Part shown: positions 11,040-21,627 of the stretch, in pieces
How positions within the stretch are numbered: the stretch's first letter is position 1
How the letters are laid out: the number at the start of each line of letters is the position of its first letter
Assembly (NCBI GenBank): GCA_003415625.1
Contig: PYIU01000010.1
Coordinates: forward strand, 1,982,501-2,046,500
DNA from: Aquanectria penicillioides
Lineage: Eukaryota; Ascomycota; Sordariomycetes; Hypocreales; Nectriaceae
Direction: 5' to 3'
DNA: 64,000 nt
Notes under the pieces: generated by a model
The model's input: only the letters and a program-made list of their open reading frames with translations
The model's database searches: none
Told to the model about the DNA's origin: nothing
Translations under genes and position numbers: made by a program

Positions 11040-12040
11040 GATTCTTGCAGATCGAGAGACAGAGGATGCTGTCTGAGCATATAATCAACCAGGCTAGATA
11101 GATGGAGATTCTTCGGACGAGCCGAGCAAAGACGGTAGGCAAGAGATTCAAAGCATGCTGCAGTCGATCCCGTGACTGGAAAGAGAAGGATCTGAACCCT
11201 GAACCACCGAAAATAATACATAGGAATCTTAAGCTGATTCGTAGCCTTCTTTCTAGGCTGAGAAGCTTTCAGTTAGAGCCGGCAAACAAGAACAGGGCAT
11301 CGTTGTTTAGCCCCCGCCACAGTCTCAAAGGCGCGTTGAGGCCCTGTATCAGCTTCAGCCGTTGGGCTCATCATCCAGTAGAAATCAGTGATGGCGTCGA
11401 CCAGGGATGCACGAACGCCTCCTTGCTGACGGCGGGCGTGTGAGTGGGGTTCCGTCGATTTGGATCTCTCCGCCGATTGTTGAATAGCGAATCTGAATGA
11501 AGGCGAATCGTTGGCTTCAAGTGAAGAAAGCAATTGGTACTTGGACGAATGGATGTTGACGGATAACGTATGTTGTGCAGTTTCAGTCGGCATGCCACGC
11601 TTTCCTCCCCCATGACGGGTTTGTTTGCCGATCAAGCACATCCTGAGCGCATGCAGCTAGAAGCACTAATTTGTTAGCACAGCACACGTTACAGGGGTCT
11701 GAGTGTTGGTGGAGGAATGCGGGCAGCAAATAGCGTGGCTCTCAGCCCTACTCGTTATCAGATTTCATCATGGTGTTGACAGATTTTAAGCGTCGTGGCT
11801 CAGTGTGAAACTCGCTGTGAGCCAAATTTACGATGATTGGAACAGATGCATCGCTCGGACCAGTTGATCGAAAATAAAATTCGGACATGAGGCCGGGCCT
11901 ACACAAATTTTAAAAAATGGATTGATTTAAACCGAGTTGCAACGTCTTCTTTTCCACTTTTGTTTACTAAATTCACTGTCTTGACGGATTATTTACGACC
12001 AAGGCGCAAAGCACCGGAGCTATCAAGGCGATAAATACGT
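11040..12040. other. Intergenic between ankyrin protein and NCS1 permease
   Basis: Upstream of the ankyrin gene only overlapping short ORFs occur on both strands at about 11100-11640, without splice structure or recognisable domains. I see no RNA gene. Confidence 0.5.
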
Positions 12041-14019
12041 CTAGAAGTCTTTTACAACCTCAGTCTTGGGTATAGCCGTCTTTACCCCCGAATCACTTTC
12101 GTGATCTGTTTGCTTCGTCTCATTCTCCATATCCCTTCCCTCAATGATGACGCCGCTTCCCGTCTCCTCGTCCGGACGCACATAGTCCTTAGGCTCCTTC
12201 CAACCAGTCTCCGTAATCACGGGCGGCCATATCTGGCATGACGCCCAGAAGCAGAAGCCTGAAAGCCCCAACGCCACCCAGTACGCAAAGTAGTAAAAGC
12301 GCTCGATACCAAGCGGTGCAGCGACTCCCAGGTTATGCAAGAAGCCGTAGAAGTTGGGGGCGATTCCAACGACGTAGGCGACATATGCCCGGATGTTCCA
12401 GCCATGGGTGTAATAGTACGCTCCAGTGTTTGCCGAGGTGAAGCAATGGGGCATGTCGATACGTCCGCGTACTACAATGTAGTAGTTGACAAGCATGACA
12501 CCTGTGATGGCAGCAAGGAACGTTTGGTACGAGGCTAAGAACGTGATGAAGGTAGATGCCGATCCCTGTGACCGATATCAGCAACAATTCCACTGTAGGT
12601 GCATGTAATTTGCTGGAGCTTACCAATAGGAACCATGGGTTGATGACAAACGACAGGATAGCGCATAAGAAGAATCCTCGTCGGACAGTGATGTACTTGG
12701 GGAGAAGGGCCGCAAAGTCGTTTCCCGCCGGCAGCGAGTTCTCGAAAATGGAACTAAAGATGCAGCAATAGGCGAAGCAAGCTGCAATGAAGAAGCAGCC
12801 AGCTCGGTTCGCAGACGTGTACTCTGCCGTCTGAATCATGTCGAGAAGGTTTACAGGGTTCCAGACAAGCTCGCCGAACAGCACCTGGCTCGAGGCGCAC
12901 ACGAGGTTACCGACGAGAGCGACGATAAAATTGGACATGGGAAATCCAAACAGGTTTCCGACTAGAACATCGCCCTTCTTCTTTGCATACCTCTGAAAGT
13001 CGGCAGCGTTGCTAGCAAAAGTGGCCGAGTTTGCGGCGTTGAGGAGGAAGAACCGAACGACCAGCCAAGCCTTCTCAGAGCCGTGAACTGTTCCGCCCTG
13101 GCGCACAAGAGGTCCGAGACCACCAGCCTTGGTAGTGACCCAGGCGAGCATAGCAATGGCAGAGATGACGAAAACAACAAGCTTGGCATAGACCAGGCCT
13201 CGCATCTTGGGAACCGGAACAACCAAGAAAGCACAAGTGACGAGCCAGAAAATGACAAAGCCAATCATGCTCGCCGTCGTCAACGCAGAGCCGCTTCCCA
13301 TGGTGTTGGGGATGTTCGCAATGCTTGGAAAGATGGAATGCAGCATCACATAGATACACTGCCCGCCCTGCACGGCGTTTACTCCGTTCCAGACCACGGC
13401 CATGACGGCGCGATTAAACGTCGGCCACCAAGCGCCATAGACGCCGAAAGATGTGCGGCAAACAACCGGGAAACCAATGTGATACGCCGCACCGGGGCGA
13501 CCGTTGAGAGTGATGACGGCGGCAATCAAGATTTGTCCGCCAATCTGGCAGCCAAGCGATTCCCAAATGCTGAGACCAAGCGCCTGTCCGGTTGAGCTGG
13601 CGTACCAATTCGAGACTGTAGCGGTTGCAGAGAACCAAAAGGTAAAGTATGTCCAGTGCGACCAGGTTCTGTCTGCAAGCTTCAACGGTCGGATGTCGTC
13701 GTTGTCGAGCAGCGCGTCTTTGCCGTGGACGTCGTCGGCGCCGATGGCCACGGCCCGGAGCCTGGGCTTGGGAATGCCGAAGCTGGCGAGAGACACCATC
13801 ATGAATCCGAGCAAACCGAGGAGCTGTGGATGAAAGAGGGCATTCGAAAAAAGCAATATCCACAAGCCATGGGTTAATATTTATCTTAAATCCATGAAAC
13901 CTTCTTCTCAAGCACCAGCCAGCCGCCAGCGCGTCCCCGATAGCCAGTGGTGTTACCTGCCAAACTTCCAAGGGGTGATCAATCCTTATCTGCCCCTCGA
14001 TTAAGTTAGACAAAGCCAT
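12041..14019 (-). CDS. NCS1-family nucleobase/allantoin-type permease
   Basis: This is a plasma-membrane transporter of the nucleobase-cation-symport-1 family (Fur-type: uracil, allantoin, uridine and related compounds). There are three exons: 14019-13957, 13823-12624 and 12565-12041, with introns of 133 and 58 bp; the spliced product is 595 residues. Family hallmarks seen are LADRTWSHWTYFTFWFSAT, SWESLGCQ-type text after TM1 (IWESLGCQIGGQ), GFPVVCRTSFGVYGAWWPTF, NAVQGGQCIYVML, SNAADFQRYAKKK and SIFENSLPAGND. The C-tail is acidic and hydrophilic. The first coding exon is only 21 codons and its start is the least certain part. It is divergently transcribed from the 2-oxoglutarate oxygenase across a 998-bp promoter and lies near a Zn2Cys6 regulator, suggesting import of a substrate for that oxygenase; this is inference. 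Which nucleobase or hydantoin is carried cannot be read. Confidence 0.9.
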
Positions 14020-15017
14020 CCCCAGTCAAACATTAGATAGACGAGGCTTGGTAGCCTGTGGGGTTATCTGCGAGAGCAGTTCGTGGCATCATTGCATGAT
14101 TGCAACCTGGGTCGAAACGGATACTGCTCCGGGGACAGGAGAACAAGTCTTGCGGCCTATCACCAGGAATGATTATTCTGCTCGTGATAAGCCATATGTA
14201 TATGTACCGTCATGGACTGGCTATCTCTGCCTTCCGAGGCCGGCGGCAGGGCAGATCGAATTATCATTCAGCCACCCTCCCTGTCTTAGAAGCACGATGA
14301 AGAGCTGTCAGCCACAACGGCTCCGGTCGATTGGTTCCCCCAGCTAAGTCTCGCCGAGAAGCTAGCCGGACTCGATGTCTGCCCGGGGCTTTCTGGGGTA
14401 AAATGCCTTCATCGCTCACGCAAAAAGCGAGCGCACGTTGCTATCTACCATTGCGGGGCAGCCTGAGACGCCAGAGCGTATCTTGGTCTTTAAATGGAAT
14501 TAATTGGGACTGGGGTGCATTAGATAAGAAGCAAAAAGTCCCAGAGACGCGTGGCGATCACCGGACATCGGCGGAGCTCCGCAGGAGTCCGTAGGAGACC
14601 GCAGGAGTTAGCAGGACATCGCAGGATTCCGGTGGAGGCGCGCAACGGATGGGAGGTGATTGCTGGACATTGTGGCCCAACACCATCGGTTATGTACGTG
14701 ATTTGAAAGATTAGGGGATACCACAAGAAGCCGCAGGACTCCTTCCACAATGCGAGGTATGTCAGGGTTGCCGGCGGTCCCCAACTCCACCGGAAACCGG
14801 TGGTCGAAGCCATCCCATCTGCAACTGCACCAGCCCGACCAGTAACATCACAGCCAGATCAAATGCAGTTGGGACGTAAAGAAATGACTCTCGGTGTATA
14901 ATTATCGGCCAGACTCAGGCCGGCAATCTTCAAAAATCTGCATCTCCATCGATATCTACGATAGCCATCAGCGATAGACCAGAGATTTACGAGTCACGAC
15001 ACGCTACCACAGCAGAG
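14020..15017. promoter_or_regulatory. Divergent promoter with GATA motifs and 10-bp repeats
   Basis: This is the shared upstream region of the NCS1 permease and the oxygenase. HGATAR motifs, the core recognised by AreA/NIT2-type nitrogen regulators, occur on either strand at 14064-14069, 14185-14190, 14221-14226, 14261-14266, 14522-14527, 14902-14907, 14959-14964 and 14972-14977. Equal base composition would predict about three per kilobase. A tandem 10-bp repeat lies at 14571-14640. Nitrogen-regulated expression is therefore plausible but untested. Confidence 0.5.
14571..14640. repeat. 10-bp tandem repeat, consensus GCAGGANTCC
   Basis: Seven adjacent 10-bp units can be read in register: GCGGAGCTCC, GCAGGAGTCC, GTAGGAGACC, GCAGGAGTTA, GCAGGACATC, GCAGGATTCC and GGTGGAGGCG. 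One isolated copy, GCAGGACTCC, recurs at 14733-14742. The period matches one helical turn, so a bound factor would contact one face of the DNA. It sits inside the divergent promoter. Confidence 0.7.
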
Positions 15018-16220
15018 ATGGCCACCACAACCGAGACCCAGACCGCGTCCACCTACAAGCTGCAGCTTGCATCAGGTTACGGACCCGTGTATCGTGACGT
15101 GCTTTGCACTCCGCCTCGCGACTGCGATAGCTCCGAGGTCCCTGTCGTCGACCTGTCTGATCTCTTTGGCACCGGGGAACAGCGCCAATCGCTCGCCAAA
15201 GTCATCCGCAACGCAGCCGAGAACACCGGCTTCTTCTACATCAAGAACCATGGCATTCCCCAGGCCACCATTGAGGCGGCCCTGAAGCAGGCCCAAACCT
15301 TCTTCGCGCAGTCCAATGAGGACAAGTCCAAGGTAGCCCATGCCAAGTCCAAGCACTACAACGGATGGTCGGAGAAGCGATCCGGGCAAATTTCTCCCAC
15401 CGAGACGCGCGACCACCGAGAGGGCTTCAGTTTCCGCTATGATCCCAAGTACGACCCTGAGACCAAGGATGTGAATGCGGTCCCTGCAGAGGTCAAGCCC
15501 TGGCTGCGCGGGGAGGAGTTTGTGTGGGAGGGAACGCAGCATCTGCCCGGGTTCAAGGAGGACATGATTGGATACTGGCAGTCGTGCCTGAGACTGGCCA
15601 GGGGCATGATTCGTATTTTTGCTCTTGCTCTGGATGTGCCCGAGAACTACTTTGACAACATCATCACATACCCTGGGAGGTCAGACACTCCGTTGAGCTA
15701 CAATGTTTTCATGTCTCTAACATTCCAATAGTGATAGCGTCTTCAACTACTATCCCAAGAATGATGGGGATGGGGATGCGCCTGTTGATGTCGGCATCGG
15801 CGCCCACACCGATCTGCAGTGCTTCACCCTGCTCTGGCAAGACAATGTCGGTGGTCTGCAGGTTCTCACCAAGACTGGACAATGGCTCAACGTTCCCCCG
15901 ATGCCTGGAACTTTTGTCGTCAACATTGGCGATTACTTGATGCGCTTGTCCAACGATCGATTCCAGTCAACAGTGCACAGGGTCTACAACCGTGCTTCTG
16001 TTGACAGATATTCGATGCCCTTCTTCTTCGGCTTCAACTTCAACGAGACGTGTTCCGTGCTGCCTACCTGCGTTGACGAGAAGAACCCGGCCAAGTACGA
16101 GCCCATCAGCTGTGGAGAGGTATGTCAGACTTTGCGATGGTTACAATTTCTAGAAGCTAACAAATTCGCCAGTGGTGCCGCAGGAGAATCAAGCTGACTT
16201 ATGAGGGTGAGCAAACTTAA
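15018..16220 (+). CDS. 2-oxoglutarate/Fe(II)-dependent dioxygenase (isopenicillin N synthase-like fold)
   Basis: There are three exons: 15018-15679, 15732-16119 and 16173-16220, with introns of 52 and 53 bp; the product is 365 residues. The N-terminal non-haem dioxygenase domain (VPVVDLSDLF, ENTGFFYIKNHGIP) is followed by the 2OG-Fe(II) oxygenase domain. The iron ligands are visible as H246-T-D248 in GIGAHTDLQ and distal H303 in STVHRVYNR, and the 2-oxoglutarate contact is R313-x-S315 (DRYSMPF). The very short last exon (WCRRRIKLTYEGEQT) is needed for a family-like C-terminus. The enzyme should couple oxidation of an unknown small molecule to decarboxylation of 2-oxoglutarate in the cytosol. 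Its head-to-head position with an NCS1 permease makes a nucleobase or hydantoin-type substrate attractive. It does not resemble the classic thymine 7-hydroxylase N-terminus as I know it, so no gene name is given. Confidence 0.88.
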
Positions 16221-16358
16221 AATAATATAGACGGCAATCAAACCGAGGCAAGGTGCCTCAACTGCCAGGCTGTTTAGAGATACTTTAGGATACCGGGAAT
16301 ACGTATACTCGATGAAGATCATGATTTTTTTTTTCAAATTGGGCATATTTTGCTCTAT

Positions 16359-18662
16359 TTACATGCCTTGCTGTGTTAAAAAGTCTAAAAAGTCACCGGC
16401 GAAGAAATCCTCCATGTTAGGAACGGAGATTCCATAATCACCTCCATTGCCCAGAGGCTCCGTATTTGACCAAGGATAAGATGTGTCGTTTGACAGTTCC
16501 AAACTTGCGGGATCATTATTTCTATTGATGCCCATGGATGGATCGTCTTCGGCTAAGCTGAGACGGGCAGATTGGTCCTCCAGTGTTTGGTTTTCTGCAG
16601 CTCTGTTGCCAGGTGCATCTTTGGAGCGTGAAGTGTGGCTTCTTGGTCGCATCGTCGACAGGTGCTTCGCGAGGCGACTAAACTTAGTTGCCCACAGCTT
16701 GCCAGGTGCTTGAGTGCACCATTCGTCGAACCCGGCGATGACATTGCTGCTGCGCTGATTCAGAGAGGATCCATCCGACTCATCATACCGAGCCAGGAAG
16801 ATGGCGCAGTATCCAAGGCAGAGATAGTTATTTGTAGATGCCGAATCTTTTTGGGCGTTGGTCAGATGCAGGAATTTCTCAAGAATTGACTGCGCGTATT
16901 GACAGGCACTTGTTTGATAAAGCGAATTTTTCGATTGCGTCGTCCGTTGCTGGTCCTCAGTTGCAGTATCTTCGGCGAGTGAATCAGGACTTGGGATTGC
17001 CAGCGTGTCGGGGGTCAGTAGTTCGCCGCAATCTTCGAGCGATCTAACGACTAAGATGAGGCAAGCCACCAGGTAATTCATGGACAGCATGGGAGATATC
17101 GGCATGTCTAATTCGGTTAGAACACAGCAATGATAGGAATGGCTTAGTTGATAGATAAGACGCCACTCACTCAACAAGTGTCCCCATCGGCGTTCCCAGT
17201 CCGCAAAATCTTTGCAGCGGCCTCTCGAGTCCAGGGACGCTTTGGTTCCAAGCTTTGCCAGTAGGCTTGAATAGAGTAATATTTCCGCCAGAAGGATACC
17301 ATCTTGCATTGTCGCTGTGTAAAAGCTCAACAGTAACTTGCATTGATCCAGATATGTATCCGGAATAACCGACGGACGCCCTGTGGTGGCGGCCCAGCTT
17401 TACCACAGATTAGCATTGGAAGCACAGCAGAGAATTATGATTGCTTACTGCAAGTGGTTCAAGCATATTGAAGACCAAAGGCGTATAGCAGCTTGATCAT
17501 CATTGCTAGAGCTATTTTCTTTGATATTCTTGTCAATATCAGAGAAACTAATCGTAAGCATAGCCTGTTCGGCACAGTATCCTGTGAGCATCCAGCTGTC
17601 GATGAAGTCTGTTTCATACTTTCAAAGATCAGCAACTTGTATGGATAACATCTAAAAGGTTAACACTCACATCCACTGGGGCCATTTGGTGATCACTCAT
17701 CAAGAAGACACCCTGCAGCTCGGGCAAGGTGAGAGGGCTTGACAGAAGGATTTGACCCAGCGCATTCCGGACCTCCTTGTAGATGGCTTGGTGCCTGCTT
17801 GACCCAAATAAATCGCTACGGTAAACAAGGGCATTTACACAGCACACGCCGTATAAAAATGACGATGCTTCCCGGATCTCCCGGCTGCTGCGCAAAGACT
17901 GGGTCTCGCCTAGGAAAAATAAATGACCCTGGTAGCGAAAGAAACTGGGGCCGGTTAGCCGGTTGATACTATCCATGCCTGGCAGGCTCACAGTTCAAGC
18001 AATTCATTTGCCAAATTTTCGTCAAGGAGATGGGCAGAGATTAGCTCAGTAGCTCTCCGTCTCTGTCCTCGCTTTGGTTGGCTTGTGTGTCGACGCCCGA
18101 TTTCCCGCAGAACCACGACTGGTGCGGAGCTCGTAGCACGATCGACGGGGTTGACGATATGTTCCGGGTCTGGTAATAAAGTTGCAGCATCACTATCAAC
18201 TTGGGGAAATTCTTTTTGATCAACTTTCTGCGCAATGTTCCTCAAAAGTGCCTGAGTCTCTCTCAGAGCCTCTTCTTGAATGCGCAGTCTGATGGGTTCG
18301 ATGAAAGTTAGCGTATACCCCCGATTTTGCCTCAGTTTACGCAGGATTGTGCAGGATCACTACCGTACCTCTTTTCAAGCGCCTCGATGGAACTTCCGGT
18401 GTTATGCACAGGCTCACTTGTTTCAACTTCGTCGCGTCGAGAGCAGGTTATCCTTGGGACATTGTCAGAGATAAGACCTATCGAAGCCACTGCACGCCTC
18501 GTCCAACCCGTATCTTTACCTTAGCGTCTGGCATCGACGACATGATGATGACCCGTCATCAAATTCGCACCTGCACTTGAGCTTCTGGCACGAGAGACAG
18601 GAAAAAACCCGTCGACGGCGTTTCGTTCCTCTATTGTCCTGATCGTTACCGCTGGGAGACAT
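16359..18662 (-). CDS. Zn2Cys6 binuclear cluster transcription factor
   Basis: There are seven exons: 18662-18520, 18452-18369, 18288-17992, 17944-17671, 17618-17449, 17397-17171 and 17107-16359. The six introns are 67, 80, 47, 52, 51 and 63 bp; the product is 647 residues. The zinc cluster C-x2-C-x6-C-x8-C-x2-C-x6-C begins at SCLSCQKLKCRC and is completed only after splicing intron 1 (last Cys in RITCSRR), which supports the model. A basic run (KRRRRV) precedes it. A leucine/glutamate-rich coiled coil follows (EALEKRLRIQEEALRETQ). The fungal regulatory domain starts at ELFFRYQGHLFFLGE, and an acidic C-terminus with NMEDFFAGDFLDFL may activate. Intron 6 is a multiple of three without a stop, but its splice signals are perfect. 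It converges with the oxygenase gene (138 bp between stops) and is a candidate pathway-specific regulator of the permease/oxygenase pair. Confidence 0.88.
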
Positions 18663-20242
18663 TGGGCGCCGTTGCCCAATTAAATTCAAGATATGGAGCG
18701 TAGGTAAAGCATGGACACATCCAGAGCCAACGTGCAATCATACGGGTCCTCCAGGTATGATTCTAAACGGATCCAAACTTCATAGTGCAAACTGAAGGTA
18801 AATGAGATGCGAAATCGCCGACTCCACTCCGTAATCTAGATACGAGCAGAGATTTGATGACTAATCTTCAGGGGTTCAGAGTGGCCACTATCGAACTTAT
18901 CGCAGGTCAGCATGCTTATCCTTATAGATGATATTGAATATGGATTAATTGATGCAAAGGCTTATTTCTGGAAGAAGGGGATTGCTTGAAATTTGGGTTA
19001 GAGATGCCCGATGTTGCTGGATGTCTATATGTGGATAGGGAGAATACTCATAACATCAAGTTCGGGACATAGCTCGTGTCTGGCTTCAAATCGTCCGGCT
19101 GTTTTGGAAAGATGCGATACAGTTTTTCACGATTGATTCTACGACGGAATATTTTGGCCTTGCAGATTGACATGTATAAATCGCATGCAGCAGTCATGGG
19201 GACCGAATCTCAAAAAGTTCTATTGCTATAGGGTAGCAATAGCAATCCACTCCCAACACCCTCTCAGATAATATCCAAAGCAAGGGCATCAATTAACTAA
19301 GACAATGATATCTGGCAGCGGATAGCTATTAAAAATTTAGACAAATTAGATTATCGGTCTTCGGAAGCAGACCAGATGAACGACGCCAGTGTCCACATCA
19401 CCATGGGATTTCTAGTGTCAAGCTAGAAGCTGTGGGACATGCACCGCACAGTCTTGTGGCTTGAAGACGAAAATCTCCTCATCCCCGCGTATTGCCCCGT
19501 TAGCTCCCACGACCAAATACCGTGGCCTTATTTAAGCAACGTCCGAGCGGGCAGCCAAAACCCCAGTAGATAGACGTCTATTCAACGCGGCAAAGTCGTG
19601 CCGATAGCAGTGCGGGGCCATGGGCCTTCAAGGCTAGCAACGCGTCGAACCAAGCCCTTCTTGGCCAAGCCTTCGAATTATCCGGCAATTGTTGCTTCAA
19701 CACATGAACAGGACGTCACAATTTAAGCCCGATAAATAAACGAAAACACCAAACAGGAATAAAAATGGGATTTGAAGTCGTGTTTTCTTTTTATCCTAAG
19801 TATTATGTGACCTCAAGCTAGTGGCCAAGGCATGGTCATTTGTTCCAACAATTCAGTGTCAGTTTAAGATGCAGCGCAGCAAAAAGCTGGGAATAGTTTC
19901 GTGTGTTTTTCTGCAAGTCATGTGCAACAACTTTAGTTGGGTTGATTGACTCTTGGGGTAGAAGTGAAATGGGTGTTAGAGTGCTGTGATGTGATTGTTT
20001 GATGAGATAAAAATCCGCATCAACCGTCCTTTAAGCAAATGACAGCGTCCATACTGTCATTGTCGGCAACTAAGAGCTCGGCATCTTGAGACTCGATATT
20101 TAAAGACTCAATATCTAGAGTCTCGATATCTATAGTCTCGATATCTATAGTCTCAAAATCTGGAAGCTCGGGCTTCCTTCCATAAATCGAGCAACTCATA
20201 AGTCATTAGCATTAGATTCATCAAGTCCATCTAAGCGCAAGC
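18663..20242. other. Intergenic with 15-bp minisatellite
   Basis: No coding region was recognised. The only structure seen is the tandem repeat near 20086-20165, listed separately. The remainder is AT-rich and featureless. Confidence 0.5.
20086..20165. repeat. 15-bp tandem repeat (minisatellite)
   Basis: About five units of consensus TAGAGTCTCGATATC follow each other (variants TAAAGACTCAATATC, TATAGTCTCGATATC, TATAGTCTCAAAATC) just downstream of the methyltransferase stop. Every unit retains GATATC or AATATC-like cores. Confidence 0.8.
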
Positions 20243-21627
20243 TTACATCGGCCAGTATGCATGGGTATCTGGATCATCCAATGCTTCCCTGACTTCGGTA
20301 AGAAATTCGGTGACCTGGTCATGAGTCCAGCCGTGAGCCCTTGTGAACGGTGCTAATGTGAGTGCTTCAAGGGCAGCGCCGGTATTTGCATTATTCCATG
20401 CGCCGAGCTCCTTTTCCTTTGGATCCGTGGGCCAACAATTTGTCGGCCACCTGAAACGGTTGTCGACGATATCGGTGAAGCCTGCATTAACCATGTGGTC
20501 CCTCATCTGGTCAAAGGTAAGAAAAGGACGGCCAAGCTTGACGGATGCTTCATCTAGGAGCTTGGTCCATTTGGCGAAAACATGGTCTTCCGTCACACTG
20601 TCATTTTCGCACATCATTTCACATCCAATTTCCTGGATTTCGACATAGCCTCCGGGTGTAAGATTTCTATCTTGTCAGCTATGCCCGCAGCGAGGGGGTA
20701 TATGCGAGTGCGGCTTACTCAAAGACGTTGTCAAAATATTCCGACCAGTCCTGGATGCTAAAATTCATCATCCTACTGTGGATGTAGTCAAAAGGTTCGG
20801 TATAATTCCACTCCTCATCAATGTCGTCAATCAGAAACTCGACATTAGGAGGGACGCTGGTGACATGTCAGACTCTGTACGAAGAAACGACATGTAAAAA
20901 AGAAACACGAAAATTGATTGGAGCATACAATTGAGGCTGGATAGGCGAGAGATCTATGCCGACCACCTGAATGCGATTAGCAACAAGGATTGTAGATGCG
21001 AGCATGCAATCTCACGTGGGCGTGTGGGTGCTCATCCCCATAGTCCATTGCCCAGATTCCTGTTCCGGTACCAACATCAAGAACTCGATTCGCTTTTGAT
21101 TCGTGCTGACCTGGAGGCGCTAAACCGAGTTGGCCCGAGAAGGTAAGGAGGCACAGATGATGCTGCAGGTCTGTCCGGTTTTAGCATGAAATGGTAGAGG
21201 AAGAGCAGGATCATGGACCTAATCGTTCATTTTCGATTTCGTCGTTGGGCAGGTTGTATTCTATACCGCTGTTTATCAACATGAGCCCACTTTTCCCCAG
21301 GTCACGACGACGTACTGCCATCCTTAAATCCGTGGTACGTTCGTCCATTTTCGCGCCGATACTCGATTATGGATTCGGCAATGCTCTGACCAGACGATCC
21401 TGACAGCTGATTGACCCGCAGAAAAAAAAAAAAGTCAGCCGTGTGCTAGTTAATCGTCAAGCCAAGACAAGCTTACTTGACCGCCGATCGAGGGCGGCTC
21501 CTTGCTCCCGCTGATCTACGCCCGGAGGGATTAGCTGGGTTTACTCGGAGCATTTTGGGAGGACTCGGACGGGCGGTGCAACCTGTTCGTCGGCTCGCAG
21601 AACTGGCGGCTCCTCGGGTTGCTCCAT
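20243..21627 (-). CDS. LaeA-like SAM-dependent methyltransferase
   Basis: There are eight exons: 21627-21545, 21510-21477, 21406-21316, 21260-21219, 21170-21016, 20966-20929, 20856-20719 and 20666-20243; the product is 334 residues, the usual length for the family. The order of blocks is typical: IIEYRRENGRTYHGFKDG, LPNDEIENERLDLQHHL, motif I VLDVGTGTGIWAMD, VVGIDLSPIQPQFVPPNV, FDYIHSRMMNF and TPGGYVEIQEIG. Such fungal TAM-type methyltransferases include the global regulator LaeA, but most paralogues have no known substrate and often sit in or near secondary-metabolite loci. Exons 3-8 are well fixed by conserved text. The first intron (21511-21544) would be only 34 bp, below the usual fungal minimum, so the N-terminal about 40 residues are uncertain. 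Donor GTCCAT of intron 4 is non-canonical in its extension. Confidence 0.85.

Noticed and set aside
17108..17170. Retention of intron 6 in the Zn2Cys6 gene (63 bp, no stop)
   Set aside because: The segment has a perfect GTGAGT donor, CTAAC branch site and TAG acceptor, and its removal gives a smoother regulatory-domain sequence, so it is treated as an intron.
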